DNA of 64,000 nucleotides from the NCBI GenBank assembly GCA_029448655.1, contig JACCLO010000028.1, positions 1 through 64,000 of the forward strand, written 5' to 3'. This DNA is from Wolfiporia cocos (Eukaryota; Basidiomycota; Agaricomycetes; Polyporales; Phaeolaceae). The position numbers and the translations under genes are program-made. Numbering within the stretch: the first letter of the stretch is position 1; every line of letters starts with the position of its first letter. The notes under the pieces were generated by a model. It saw only the letters and a program-made list of their open reading frames with translations. It had not been told where the DNA came from and did no database searches. Of the stretch, positions 21,812 to 33,865 are shown in pieces.

Positions 21812-22905
21812 TGACACAGATGGCTCTGTGGGACTCACCAAGCCAGTATCCTGCGATGAACTAGGCGACTTAGGTGAGGAAGAGGTTATCAGACGCAGTA
21901 GGAGGTAGGAGGTTCTTCTACGGCGTACGCCGAGAAGAATAGAACTGAAGTTAAAGAGCGCTTGGCTCCTACTTATATACATTGTGTCGGGAGGGCACGT
22001 GCTACTAGCTAGCGGTTGCCTTACCGGGTTATGTGGCTTTGCCAAGTGGCGAAGCTTTATCTTATCTGATGTTTAGTTACTCTATCTAGAATGGCCGTGG
22101 AAGGCCCTAATGGCCGACCCAATCGTAATAGAGGGATTATGTCTTATCTGTGATACTAACGCGGGCGCAGCCCGGGTATAGGTGAAGCCGGTTGCCGGAT
22201 ACCTTGCGGCATAATGGCGATTGGCCGTGCTTCGTTGGATGACCAAGGCGAGACGCCGAGGTCGTTATGCCATTGGACGGGTAGTACCGTGGCATGTGTT
22301 ACAGCCCGGTCCGGATGGTTACCGGGGCATGTATTGGTCTTAGCCGTGAGGCGAGGACCGGTGTTTGGGCAGCGCCGTGATGGCAGAAGCCCGGGACTTG
22401 GAGAACGCCGAGTCCGTGAGATGGCCGAGAAGGCCGAGCCTATAGCGATATTGCCTTGATGCTAATATAGTGCTATTTGGCCGTGTTGCCATTATTATGC
22501 GAAGGCGTGGCGCGCCTGAGGTGCCATTGTGATCAAGGATCTTATGGCGGTGGGAAGCCGGGAAGGCCGACCCAATAGTACAAGGCCGCGAGGCACTGTT
22601 TGTACATGTGGACATTATTATGCGAGCGTGCCGCGCTCGGCCTATCATTATGATCTACGATCTATGACGTGGCTGGTCTTGCTCTGACGGGCGAGACCTT
22701 TATGACGTAGCTGTAACTATGCTATTGGACCGGAAGGTGCCGTAGCGTTATGTATGCTGGTCATGTGGTGATAAGCCCAGTTAAGAGCTTGTCGTGGTGG
22801 CAATGGGAGTTAACCCGTAGATAACTTGTAGTTAGACGTATAAATCCCAGGTAAATTGCTATAATCGTAGGAAAAATGCTGTAAGCCCCAGATAAATCTG
22901 TGACA
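21812..22905 (-). repeat. Array C, LTR 2
   Basis: At 1094 bp, it shows no obvious difference from LTR 1. It serves as 5' LTR for unit 1 and 3' LTR for unit 2 on the minus strand. Confidence 0.9.
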
Positions 22906-25900
22906 TTACCCCCGCTTTAGGTTTCATCGTCCCTGATGAAACTATTCCTCATTGTGTACGTCCCAAGAGCGGTATAACGCGTGATGACGAAGTGTCAAAT
23001 GCCGTTATGGTGCTGCTTCAATTTGTCAATTGAACAGGGATAAATGGGAGTTTCAGGACTTGTGGTGGAACCTGAGCGTGGAAGGCGATTTTATTCCTTA
23101 TAGTGATTTGTAACGCGTGATAGCGAAGTGCTAAATGCCGTTACTAGCGATTATCAACGCGTGATGACCGAAAGGTCAAATGCCGTTGTTAGGGAGATGT
23201 AGTCGTGTTACTAGAGTGTGCTGTCATTGTGCATGCGGATCCTAAGAGGAGGGACTCTCCTGTTATCGCTGAAGGTGTTCTAGTGCCTTTTCGCGACCTT
23301 GGTCGGATTATTGCTTTTGCTTATGACGTTACTCGTAGTAGAAGGCGATATGGAAATGGTCATCATATAGTGCCTTTGAATCTACTTGTAATCTGTATCT
23401 CCAATAGCTTGCCAAGCGTATTAGAGGGTGCATTGTGTCGTTGTACGTATTTCGGATAGCATTGTGCGATATTCCTTAGAGTGAGGGCTTCACTGTTAGC
23501 TCTGGAGATTTTCTAGTGTCTCTTCGAGCCCTTGGGCGGATATGTTGCTTATGCGTAGTACCCATTGAGTGTGACATAGCGGTGCTTTTTCGACGTCTAT
23601 TGCCTAGCGGTGAATGGGATTGCAAGTTCCTTCGTTCGCGTGGCGGGTGTCTTAGGCTTTGTGCTTGTACAGGGGTAATCCTACTTTGTACGACTTATGC
23701 GGTTTGAACGGTTATTAAAGGGCGTCGCCTTATGAACGTTTATGAGGCGTCGCCTCCCTAGTATCGCAAGTACTAAGCGTGTGACATTTGTCAATGCCCA
23801 TTTGTTACAGGGGTTGTGTCCCCTAGTTAGATTGCTTCTACGTAGCGATCTCTTCGGAGTCGTAAGTTCCGGAAAAGCTGTGCCTTCGTTGTTGTATGCA
23901 CTTATTTATTAACGAGTAGGCTTCTCGTGTAAAACCCCATAGTATAAGTACTAATCATTGTGCATTATGGTCAATGCTTATGATTGTATTCCCTGATACT
24001 GTAGTGTCGTTGCCGTAGTGAGGCCTTATTGGGTAACCGTGAGAACATACATCCTTGTCAGGAGTTGTCTCGTATAGGTGTATCCCGTAAGGGCTGAAGT
24101 CCCATGGTGGCGATGACGGTAGTTTCCAATGTGCTTGTATGTCGTTAAAGTCGTTCTTCGATTGAGTATGACATTGTAAGCGTGGGAACTGGGATGATCG
24201 TTGGGGAAGGGTATATTTCGCTATTGGATAGATAGCTACTATATTCCTATTACAGGGTTGTCGTCCATATACGAATAGGACAGTACGAGCATGAATGAGG
24301 GTAATCGGGCCTCTTAGTGCATGTCGTTTGTTGCTTTAATGACCGTAAGGTTCATTTGTAAGCGTGGGATAGTGGACTTGTTAAGGTCCTAGGTGCGAAA
24401 TTAGGGTTTCCACCCCCTCTTTCACGTTTGATCTCCCGATCAAACCTATCCAGATGGTTTTGGTTTTTAAAGAGGTTAAACCGCCTCTATACCCAGATAA
24501 GGGTGGTGGATGTGGGCCGAAGGTATTCTTGACGTATATCCATATACGGCTGTATCCAGTGTAGTCGCTCGCATATGCGACCAGATTTTTATACTAAGGT
24601 TTCCAAGCCCTAGTTTGTCGGAATCAAAGGGTTTTCCAGGCCCATATTCGATGTAGTGACGAGATGTAATCCTTTCTTGACGTAAGGATACAGATCCGGA
24701 TTTATTTATTACGCGTCTCGACGGCGTAGGTTTCCGTAAACCAAGCAATTAAATGATAACCGATTGCCAAATCGGCTTGATTGAATTAATAAGGGGGACT
24801 CCCTTGTTATCTCTGGAAGTTTTCGAGTGCTTCTTCGAGACCTTTTGCGGACGATCGCATTGAGTTGCTAAGGTGTTTTTTCGAATTCGGTTATTCTCCC
24901 CACAGAGAAAAGTTGAATCGAAGTGAAATCAAAAGTGAGGTAGCTAGCCTCGTGACGAATTTTGCGATTGGCGTGCGAAATTGTCGACTTCAATACAGGG
25001 GGGGACCGGTTGGAAACCGGTGTAGATTCGGCGATTGTGCGAGAATGCCGAATGAAGTGTGATTCTAGAAGCCTTGCGGCCTCCGCTACACTTCAAGGGA
25101 ACGCGTATTAATAGCGTGTGTCCCTTGTTTTCCTTTCCTCTAACCCAGATTGCAAGATTCAATGAAGTAATCTTGTTGCGATCTGTTTGTACATGGGTGG
25201 CTGGTGGAAACAGCGCTGTACCCAATTATTTATAGACGCTTGTCAGACGTCTCTTCCCAATCGGATGGTAATTTCCTTGTCAGGAATTCCATTACCAAAA
25301 GGGGTGCCCCCGTTCTAAGGTTCTTTGTGACATGTGACCAAATGACAGATGCTCAATAACCCGAATCCCCTTTTCAGGAGCGAAGACCGAAGTCAAACGG
25401 GCGCCGATAGATTAAGAATCTTAATCGACTTGGTACTTAGGCATTCCCATAGTAATAATAGTTATAAGCATATGTTTGCCAAGCGTACGCGATCCTACGT
25501 CGAGTAAGGTACTAGTATCGTTTTTCGATTGACTTATTGTACCTAAGACGTAAAAGGTTGCTTTATATGTACATAAGCGACCTTAACCAGGCTAGATAAC
25601 CTGGGAACCAGCAGGTGACGCAGGATTTCCAGAGGCGAATACAAATGCTATTGGACGGTTTCTAAGCTACTTTACAAAGTAAGTAAGCTACTAGGAGCCG
25701 CCACTAAAACTACATATTTATCTACTTATTGACTGGGATACCAGGGTACCTGAAAGAGAGCTCATCATCAGCGATCAACGCTGAGTGGTCATGTCTAACA
25801 CAAGAAGAACGGGGGCATGGTTAGGGGCGCCCTTGTCAGGACGCCGCGCGGAATTTAGCCGACAGGTGTCTTCATCGAAGCGCGCGACTTCCTTCTAGAA

Positions 25901-26766
25901 AGAGAGTCGGTGACTGCCAGCGCTTGATAAGCTGGGTCACATGGTTGGGAATAGGATACACAGCCCATTTCCTCGTGGAGATGAGCTGGAAAGTGGTCGC
26001 AGTATTACACCGCGACCGGTCCGCGCTTTAGTGGTAAGGCTTGCCATCTATAGCCACCTGGGTGTCACATCAGGGCTAAAAAACCATCCGTCGATCTAAG
26101 ATCGCGCATTCACGAGCGCTCCACACATCAAGGATGGTGGGCAACGCCGCATGCTTCCGGTGGGGCCCCAACTCGGTTTAACCCAGGCTCGCACACCGAG
26201 CTGCCCGTAGGACTTACGCTATTGGCTACCGCGAGTGACCTCGGCTGGTTTGGCCTTGCGAGCCGCACCACCTCACCACTTGGATTCCCCGAAGGAGATC
26301 CCAAGCGGGCCCCTTACGCCTGGGGGGCGGCTTTGGAAGATTCCCACACCCAACTAAGGGAATACGCCGAAGCGCATATCCCTATGGGGATCCTACTGGT
26401 AGTGTTGGGTCCCTGAACAGGGATTGCCAAGACAGGGGGCTGCGCGCACACAGGCAGACGGTCCCCTTTTCCCAATAGGCGGGTCTCAACCGCTGGCACC
26501 AGCAACCTTGTCAGGAAGCCGGCGCCTCTCCTTAACCCTGGAGTCCGGGTTCGCAGGACGCATGCTGCTGATTAGGCAAGCAGCGCCCCACTGGGTGGCA
26601 GCAGGCCGCTAAGCCCGCCGCCGATGTATCCCAATCCGCAACCACGGAGCATACATCCCCTTTGCAGGAGAGTAGCGGCCCCTGCGCTATCTCAGACACC
26701 TGTTGGAGGAAAAACCCAGGCGCCACCAGTTAAGGAGGCGCAGGGGGGTAGGTAGTTCTATTCTTA

Positions 26767-27861
26767 TGACACAGATGGCTCTGTGGGACTCACCAAGCCA
26801 GTATCCTGCGATGAACTAGGCGACTTAGGTGAGGAAGAGGTTATCAGACGCAGTAGGAGGTAGGAGGTTCTTCTACGGCGTACGCCGAGAAGAATAGAAC
26901 TGAAGTTAAAGAGCGCTTGGCTCCTACTTATATACATTGTGTCGGGAGGGCACGTGCTACTAGCTAGCGGTTGCCTTACCGGGTTATGTGGCTTTTGCCA
27001 AGTGGCGAAGCTTTATCTTATCTGATGTTTAGTTACTCTATCTAGAATGGCCGTGGAAGGCCCTAATGGCCGACCCAATCGTAATAGAGGGATTATGTCT
27101 TATCTGTGATACTAACGCGGGCGCAGCCCGGGTATAGGTGAAGCCGGTTGCCGGATACCTTGCGGCATAATGGCGATTGGCCGTGCTTCGTTGGATGACC
27201 AAGGCGAGACGCCGAGGTCGTTATGCCATTGGACGGGTAGTACCGTGGCATGTGTTACAGCCCGGTCCGGATGGTTACCGGGGCATGTATTGGTCTTAGC
27301 CGTGAGGCGAGGACCGGTGTTTGGGCAGCGCCGTGATGGCAGAAGCCCGGGACTTGGAGAACGCCGAGTCCGTGAGATGGCCGAGAAGGCCGAGCCTATA
27401 GCGATATTGCCTTGATGCTAATATAGTGCTATTTGGCCGTGTTGCCATTATTATGCGAAGGCGTGGCGCGCCTGAGGTGCCATTGTGATCAAGGATCTTA
27501 TGGCGGTGGGAAGCCGGGAAGGCCGACCCAATAGTACAAGGCCGCGAGGCACTGTTTGTACATGTGGACATTATTATGCGAGCGTGCCGCGCTCGGCCTA
27601 TCATTATGATCTACGATCTATGACGTGGCTGGTCTTGCTCTGACGGGCGAGACCTTTATGACGTAGCTGTAACTATGCTATTGGACCGGAAGGTGCCGTA
27701 GCGTTATGTATGCTGGTCATGTGGTGATAAGCCCAGTTAAGAGCTTGTCGTGGTGGCAATGGGAGTTAACCCGTAGATAACTTGTAGTTAGACGTATAAA
27801 TCCCAGGTAAATTGCTATAATCGTAGGAAAAATGCTGTAAGCCCCAGATAAATCTGTGACA
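26767..27861 (-). repeat. Array C, LTR 3
   Basis: It is 1095 bp and nearly identical to LTR 1 and 2, with one extra T in a homopolymer near 26994. The C-run of the adjoining polypurine tract is one base shorter than in units 1 and 2. Confidence 0.9.
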
Positions 27862-30800
27862 TTACCCCGCTTTAGGTTTCATCGTCCCTGATGAAACTAT
27901 TCCTCATTGTGTACGTCCCAAGAGCGGTATAACGCGTGATGACGAAGTGTCAAATGCCGTTATGGTGCTGCTTCAATTTGTCAATTGAACAGGGATAAAT
28001 GGAGTTTCAGGACTTTGGAGTGGAGCCTGAGCGTTGTAATGGGAAGGCGATTTTTATTCCTTATGGTGATTTGTAACGCGTGATAGCGAAGTGCTAAATG
28101 CCGTTACTAGCGATTTATCAACGCGTGATGACCGAAAGGTCAAATGCCCGTTGTTAGGGAGATGTAGTCTTGTTACTAGAGTGTCTTGTCATTGTGCACT
28201 GCGGATCCTAAGAGGAAGGGACTCTCCTGTTATCGCTGAAGGTGTTCTAGTGCCTTTTCGCGACCTTTGGTCGGATTATTGCTTTTGCTTTATGACGTTA
28301 CTCGTAGTAGAAGGCGATATGGAAATGTTCATCATATAGTGCCTTTGAGATCTACTTGTAATCTGTATCTCCAATAGCTTGCCAAGCGTATTAGAGGGTG
28401 CATTGATGTCGTTGTACGTATTTCGGATAAGCATTGTGCCGGATATCCTGTAGAATGGGCGCTTACTGTTAGCTCTGGAGATTTTCTAGTGTCTCTTCGA
28501 GTCCCTTGGGGCGGATATGTTGCTTATGCGTAGTACCCATTGAGTGTGACATAGCGGTGCTTTTTCGACGTCTATTGCCTAGCGGTGAATGGGATTGAAG
28601 TTCTTCGTTTCGAGTGGCGGGTGTCTTAGGCTTTGTGCTTGTACAGGGTCATCCTACTTTGTACGACTTATGCGGTTTGAACGGTTATTAAAGGCGTCGC
28701 CTTATGAACGTTTTGAGGCGTCGCCTCCCTAGTATCGCAAGTACTAAGCGTGTGACATTTGTCAATGCCCATTGTTACAGGGGTTGTGTCCCCCTAGTTA
28801 GATTGCTTCTACGTAGCGATCTCTTCGGAGTCGTAAGTTCCGGAATGAAGCTGTGCCTTCGTTGTTGTATGCACTTATTTTATTAACGAGTAGGCTTCTA
28901 GTGTAAAACCCCATAGTATAAGTACTAATCATTGTGCATTAGGTCAATGCTTATGATTGTATTCCCTGATACTGTAGTGTCGTGCCGTAGTGAGGCCTTA
29001 TTGGGTAACCGTGAGAACATACATCCTTGTCAGGAGTTGTCTCGTATAGGTGTATCCCGTAAGGGCTGAAGTCCCATGGTGGCGATGACGGTAGTTTCAC
29101 AATGTGCTTGTATGTCGTTAAAGTCGTTCTTCGATTGAGTATGACATTGTAAGCGTGGGAACTGGGATGATCGTTGGGGAAGGGTATATTTCGCTATTGG
29201 ATAGATAGCTACTATATTCCTATTACAGGGTTGTCGTCCATATACGATTAGGACAGTACGAGCATGAAATGAGGGGTAATCGCTGCCTCTTAGTGCATGT
29301 CGTTTGTTGCTTTAATGACCGTAAGGTTCATGTTGTAAGCGTGGGATAGTGGACTGTTAAGGTCCTAGGTGCGAAATTAGGGTTTCCACCCCTCTTTCAC
29401 GTTTTGATCTCCCGATCAAACCTATCCAGATGGTTTTGGTTTTTAAAGAGGTTAAAACCGCCTCTATACCAGATAAGGGTGGGTGGATGTGGGGCCGAAG
29501 GTATTCTTGACGTATATCCATTATACGGCTGTATCCAGGAGTCGCTCGCATATGCGACCAGATTTTTATACTAAGGTTTCCAAGCCCTAGTTTGTCGGGA
29601 ATCGATAGGACGTTTTTTCCAGGCCCATATTCGATTGTAGTGACGAGATTTAATCCTTTCTTGACGTACGGATACAGATCCGGATTTATTTATTACGCGT
29701 TCTCGACGGCCGTAGGTTTCCGTACACCAAGCAATTAAATGATTAAACCGCTTGCCAAATCGGCTTGATTGAATTAATTAAGGGGGACTCCCTTAAGTGT
29801 TAGTCTCTGGAAGGTTTTCGAGTGCTTCTTCGAGACCTTTTGCGGCACGATCGCATTGGTGAGTTGCCTAAGGTGTATTTTTCGTGAATTCGGTTATTCT
29901 CCCCACAGAGAAAAGTTGAATCCGAAGTGGAAATCAAAAGTGAGGTAGCTAGCCTCCTCTGACGGAATTTGCGCATTGGCCATGTATCGAAATTGTCGAC
30001 TTCAATACAGGGGGGGACCGGTTGGAAACCGGTTTGTAAGATTCGGGCGATTGTGCGAGAATGCCGAATGAAGTGTGATTCTAGAAGCCTTGCGGCCTCC
30101 GCTACACTTCAAGGGAACGCGTATTAATAGCGTGTGTCCCTTGTTTTCCTTTCCTCTAACCCAGATTGCAAGATTCAATGAAGTAATCTTGTTGCGATCT
30201 GTTTGTACATGGGTGGCTGGTGGAAACAGCGCTGTACCCAATTATTTATAGACGCTTGTCAGACGTCTCTTCCCAATCGGATGGTAATTTCCTTGTCAGG
30301 AATTCCATTACCAAAAGGGGTGCCCCCGTTCTAAGGTTCTTTGTGACATGTGACCAAATGACAGATGCTCAATAACCCGAATCCCCTTTTCAGGAGCGAA
30401 GACCGAAGTCAAACGGGCGCCGATAGATTAAGAATCTTAATCGACTTGGTACTTAGGCATTCCCATAGTAATAATAGTTATAAGCATATGTTTGCCAAGC
30501 GTACGCGATCCTACGTCGAGTAAGGTACTAGTATCGTTTTTCGATTGACTTATTGTACCTAAGACGTAAAGGTTGCTTTATATGTACATAAGCGACCTTA
30601 ACCAGGCTAGATAACCTGGGAACCAGCAGGTGACGCAGGATTTTCAGAGGCGAATACAAATGCTATTGGACGGTTTCTAAGCTACTTTACAAAGTAAGTA
30701 AGCTACTAGGAGCCGCCACTAAAACACATATTTATCTACTTATTGACTGGGATACCAGGGTACCTGAAAGAGAGCTCATCATCAGCGATCAACGCTGAGT

Positions 30801-31793
30801 GGTCATGTCTAACACAGAAGAACGGGGGCATGGTTAGGGGCGCCCTTGTCAGGACGCCGCGCGGAATTTAGCCGACAGGTGTCTTCATCGAATGCGCGCG
30901 ACTTCCTTCTAGAAAGAGAGTCGGGTGACTGCACGCTTGATAAGCTGGGTCCACATGGTTGGGAATAGGATACACAGCCCATTTCCTCGTGGAGATGAGC
31001 TGGAAAGTGGTCGCAGTATTACACCTCGACCGCGTCCGCGCTTTAGTGGTAAGGCTTGCCATCTATAGCCACCTGGGTTTCACATCAGGGCTAAAAAACC
31101 ATCCGTCGATCTAAAGATCGCGCATTCACGAGCGCTCCAACACATCAAGATGGTGGGCAACGCCGCATGCTTCCGGTGGGGGCCCCAACTCGGTTTAAAC
31201 CCAGGCTCGCACACCGAGCTGCCCCGTAGGACTTACGCTATTGGCTACCGCGAGTGAACCTCGGCTGGTTTGGCCTTGCGAGCCGCACCACCTCACCACT
31301 TGGATTCCCCGAAGGAGATCCCAAGCGGGCCCCTTACGCCTGGGGGGCGGCTTTGGAAGATTCCCACACCCAACTAAGGGAATACGCCGACAAGCGCATA
31401 TCCCTATGGGGATCCTACTGGTAGTGTTGGGTCCCTGAACAGGGGATTGCCAAGACCAGGGGGCTGCGCGCACACAGGCAGACGGTCCCCCTTTCCCAAT
31501 AGGCGTGTCTCAACCGCCTGGCACCAGCAACCTTGTCAAGGAAGCCGGCGCCTCTCCTTAACCCTGGTATCGGGTTCGCAGGACGCCATGCTGCTGATTA
31601 GGCAAGCAGAGCCCCAATGGGTGGCAGCAGGCCGCTAAGCCCGCCGCCGATGTATCCCAATCCGCAACCACGGAGCATACATCCCCTTTGCAGGAGAGTA
31701 GTAGCGGCCCCTGCGCTATCTCAGACACCTGTTGAGGAAAAACCCAGGCGCCACCAGTTAAGAGGCGCAGGGGGGTAGGTAGTTCTATTCTTA

Positions 31794-32879
31794 TGACACA
31801 GATGGCTCTGTGGGACTCACCAAGCCAGTATCCTGCGATGAAACTAGGCGACTTAGGTGAGGAAGAGGTTATCAGACGCAGTAGGAGGTAGGAGGTTCTT
31901 CTACGGCGTACGCCGAGAAGAATAGAACTGAAGTTAAAGAGCGCTTGGCTCCTACTTATATACATTGTGTCGGGAGGGCACGTGCTACTAGCTAGCGGTT
32001 GCCTTACCGGGTTATGTGGCTTGCCAAGTGGCGAAGCTTATCTTATCTGATGTTTAGTTACTCTATCTAGAATGGCCGTGGAAGGCCCTAATGGCCGACC
32101 CAATCGTAATAGAGGGATTATGTCTTATCTGTGATACTAACGCTGGGCGCAGTCCCGGGTATAGGTGAAGCCGGTTGCCGGATACTTGCGGCATAATGGC
32201 GATTGGCGTGCTTGTTGATGCCAAGGCGAGACGCCGAGGTCGTTATGCCATTGGTACGGGTAGTACCGTGGCTGTGTTACAGCCCGTCCGGATGGTTACC
32301 GGGGCATGTATTGGTCTAGCCGTGAGGCGAGGACCGGTGTTTGGCAGCGCCGTGATGGCAGAAGCCGGGACTTGGAGAACGCCGAGTCGTGAGATGGCCG
32401 AGAAGGCCGAGCCTATAGCGATATTGCCCTGATGCTAATATAGTGCTATTGGGCCGTGTTGCCATTATTATGCGAAGGCGTGGGCGCGCCTGAGGTGCCA
32501 TTGTGATCAAGGATCTTATGGCGGTGGAAGCCGGGAAGGCCGGACCCAATAGTACAAGGCCGCGAGGCACTGTTTGTACATGTGGACATTATTATGCGAG
32601 CGTGCCGCGCTCAGGCCCTATCATTATGATCTACGATCTATGACGTGGCTGGTCTTGCTCTGACGGGCGAGACCTTATGACGTAGCTGTAACTATGCTAT
32701 TGGACCGGAAGGTGCCGTAGCGTTATGTATGCTGGTCATGTGGTGATAAGCCCAGTTAAGAGCTTGTCGTGGTGGCAATGGAGTTAACCCGTAGATAACT
32801 TGTAGTTAGACGTATAAATCCCAGGTAAATTGCTATAATCGTAGGAAAAATGCTGTAAGCCCCAGATAAATCTGTGACA
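31794..32879 (-). repeat. Array C, LTR 4 (outermost 5' LTR)
   Basis: It is 1086 bp with many 1-base indels relative to LTR 1-3, mostly in homopolymers, concentrated between 32010 and 32630. It abuts the right ACCCG duplication. Confidence 0.88.
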
Positions 32880-32884
32880 ACCCG

Positions 32885-32965
32885 GAAAAATTCGAAGTAT
32901 GGTCGGATCATCTGAACCTAACCTACTTCAAGACGCTCAGAAGCTCACATGAGACAGGCAAGATG
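32885..32965 (+). pseudogene. RNase H fragment of B between two insertions
   Basis: The translation continues the RNase H region (KFEVWSDHLNLTYFKTL), matching D, from the right ACCCG of array C to the left AGATG of the solo LTR. It is part of the same pol gene as 14912-16852. Confidence 0.85.
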
Positions 32966-33860
32966 TGACACAGATCTAACTGTGGGACTCACCGCCTAAT
33001 CCACAAGGTGAGGGGAATAAGCAGGCAAGCAGTCAGAAGGCGCGCAGAAGAGAGGTGAAGTTCTTCTAGGGCGCGCAGCGCCTAGAAGAACAGAACTAAA
33101 CGACTAAAGGCGTTAAGCCCTATCTTATATACATTGCTTATACTTGATTAAGTAAGTAAGGGAATGGTCCTACCCTAAACGTGTTAGTCCATATGCTTGC
33201 ATAAGCGATGGTGTCAGTATGGCACCATCCGTATATCATAATGATGCGATAAGGCATCATGCATAGGTATCTATAGTGACCATGCTAGCCAGTAATGGAC
33301 TTAGCCAGTAAGATACGAGGGATGGATCAGAAGATTCCGCATAACATGGTTACCGGGCCGGAGGCCTGGATCATAATGACGTCATGATGGAAATGATGAT
33401 GTCATGGAATGTACTAGACCATGGGTCTAGAATAGTGATGTCCATTATTGTGTAATGATGGCGTGCTATGGATTGGACTGGGCTGTAGGCTAGGTCCAAT
33501 GGTGTCATAATTGGTAATGATGACGAAGGGGTTACATCATAGTGATGTCATAGCCAGGGGCTAGACCATATGATGTCATGATAGATATCATTATTTGTAA
33601 TTGATGGTATCATGGGTAGAATAGACCATAGGTCTAGTCTTGTGACAGAGGTCATGTAACATGTCATGCTTGATGACTAGCGTGTAAAGCGCCGTGTCAT
33701 AGATGCTAGTAGCGCGTAAGCACTCTTGGGCTTAGGTAATAACTGTTAGGTTTACACCGGCATGTCGGCTTGTACTGATAAGTACAGGATAACTCGTAGG
33801 TATGCGTAATAATACCGGGATAAATGGCAATTAATTGCGGAAAAATGTCAGATCTGTGAC
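32966..33860 (-). repeat. Solo LTR (895 bp) in the pol gene of B
   Basis: On the plus strand it reads TGACACAGATC...GATCTGTGACA, so the LTR is in minus orientation. It is flanked by AGATG (32961-32965, 33861-33865). Its start resembles that of the LTR at 36647-37518 (the CATTTATCC and ACGAGTTATCC blocks), so the two belong to one family. Confidence 0.88.
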
Positions 33861-33865
33861 AAGAT

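Larger units (their letters stand above)
16853..32879 (-). mobile_element. Array C: tandem LARD-type non-autonomous retrotransposon (4 LTRs, 3 internal regions)
   Basis: Four LTRs (starting 16853, 21812, 26767 and 31794) alternate with three internal regions of about 3.87-3.93 kb, giving periods of 4959, 4955 and 5027 bp. The whole array is flanked by the 5-bp duplication ACCCG (16848-16852, 32880-32884) inside the pol gene of B, and D shows the empty site. On the minus strand the LTR runs TGTCACAG...GTGTCA, the primer site follows the 5' LTR and the polypurine tract precedes the 3' LTR, so the element is in minus orientation. No internal region encodes gag or pol; short ORFs in it recur only because the DNA is repeated. 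Its leader is homologous to that of D. Confidence 0.9.

Noticed and set aside
17255..32432. Recurring short ORFs in array C (81, 102, 84, 63, 90 and 93 codons, repeated in each unit)
   Set aside because: They recur only because the DNA unit is repeated, many are antisense to one another, none resembles a known protein, and the frames break in unit 3.
16853..32879. Tandem repeats as a CRISPR array or satellite
   Set aside because: The 5-kb period, TG...CA ends, polypurine tract, primer site and single outer target duplication define an LTR element array.
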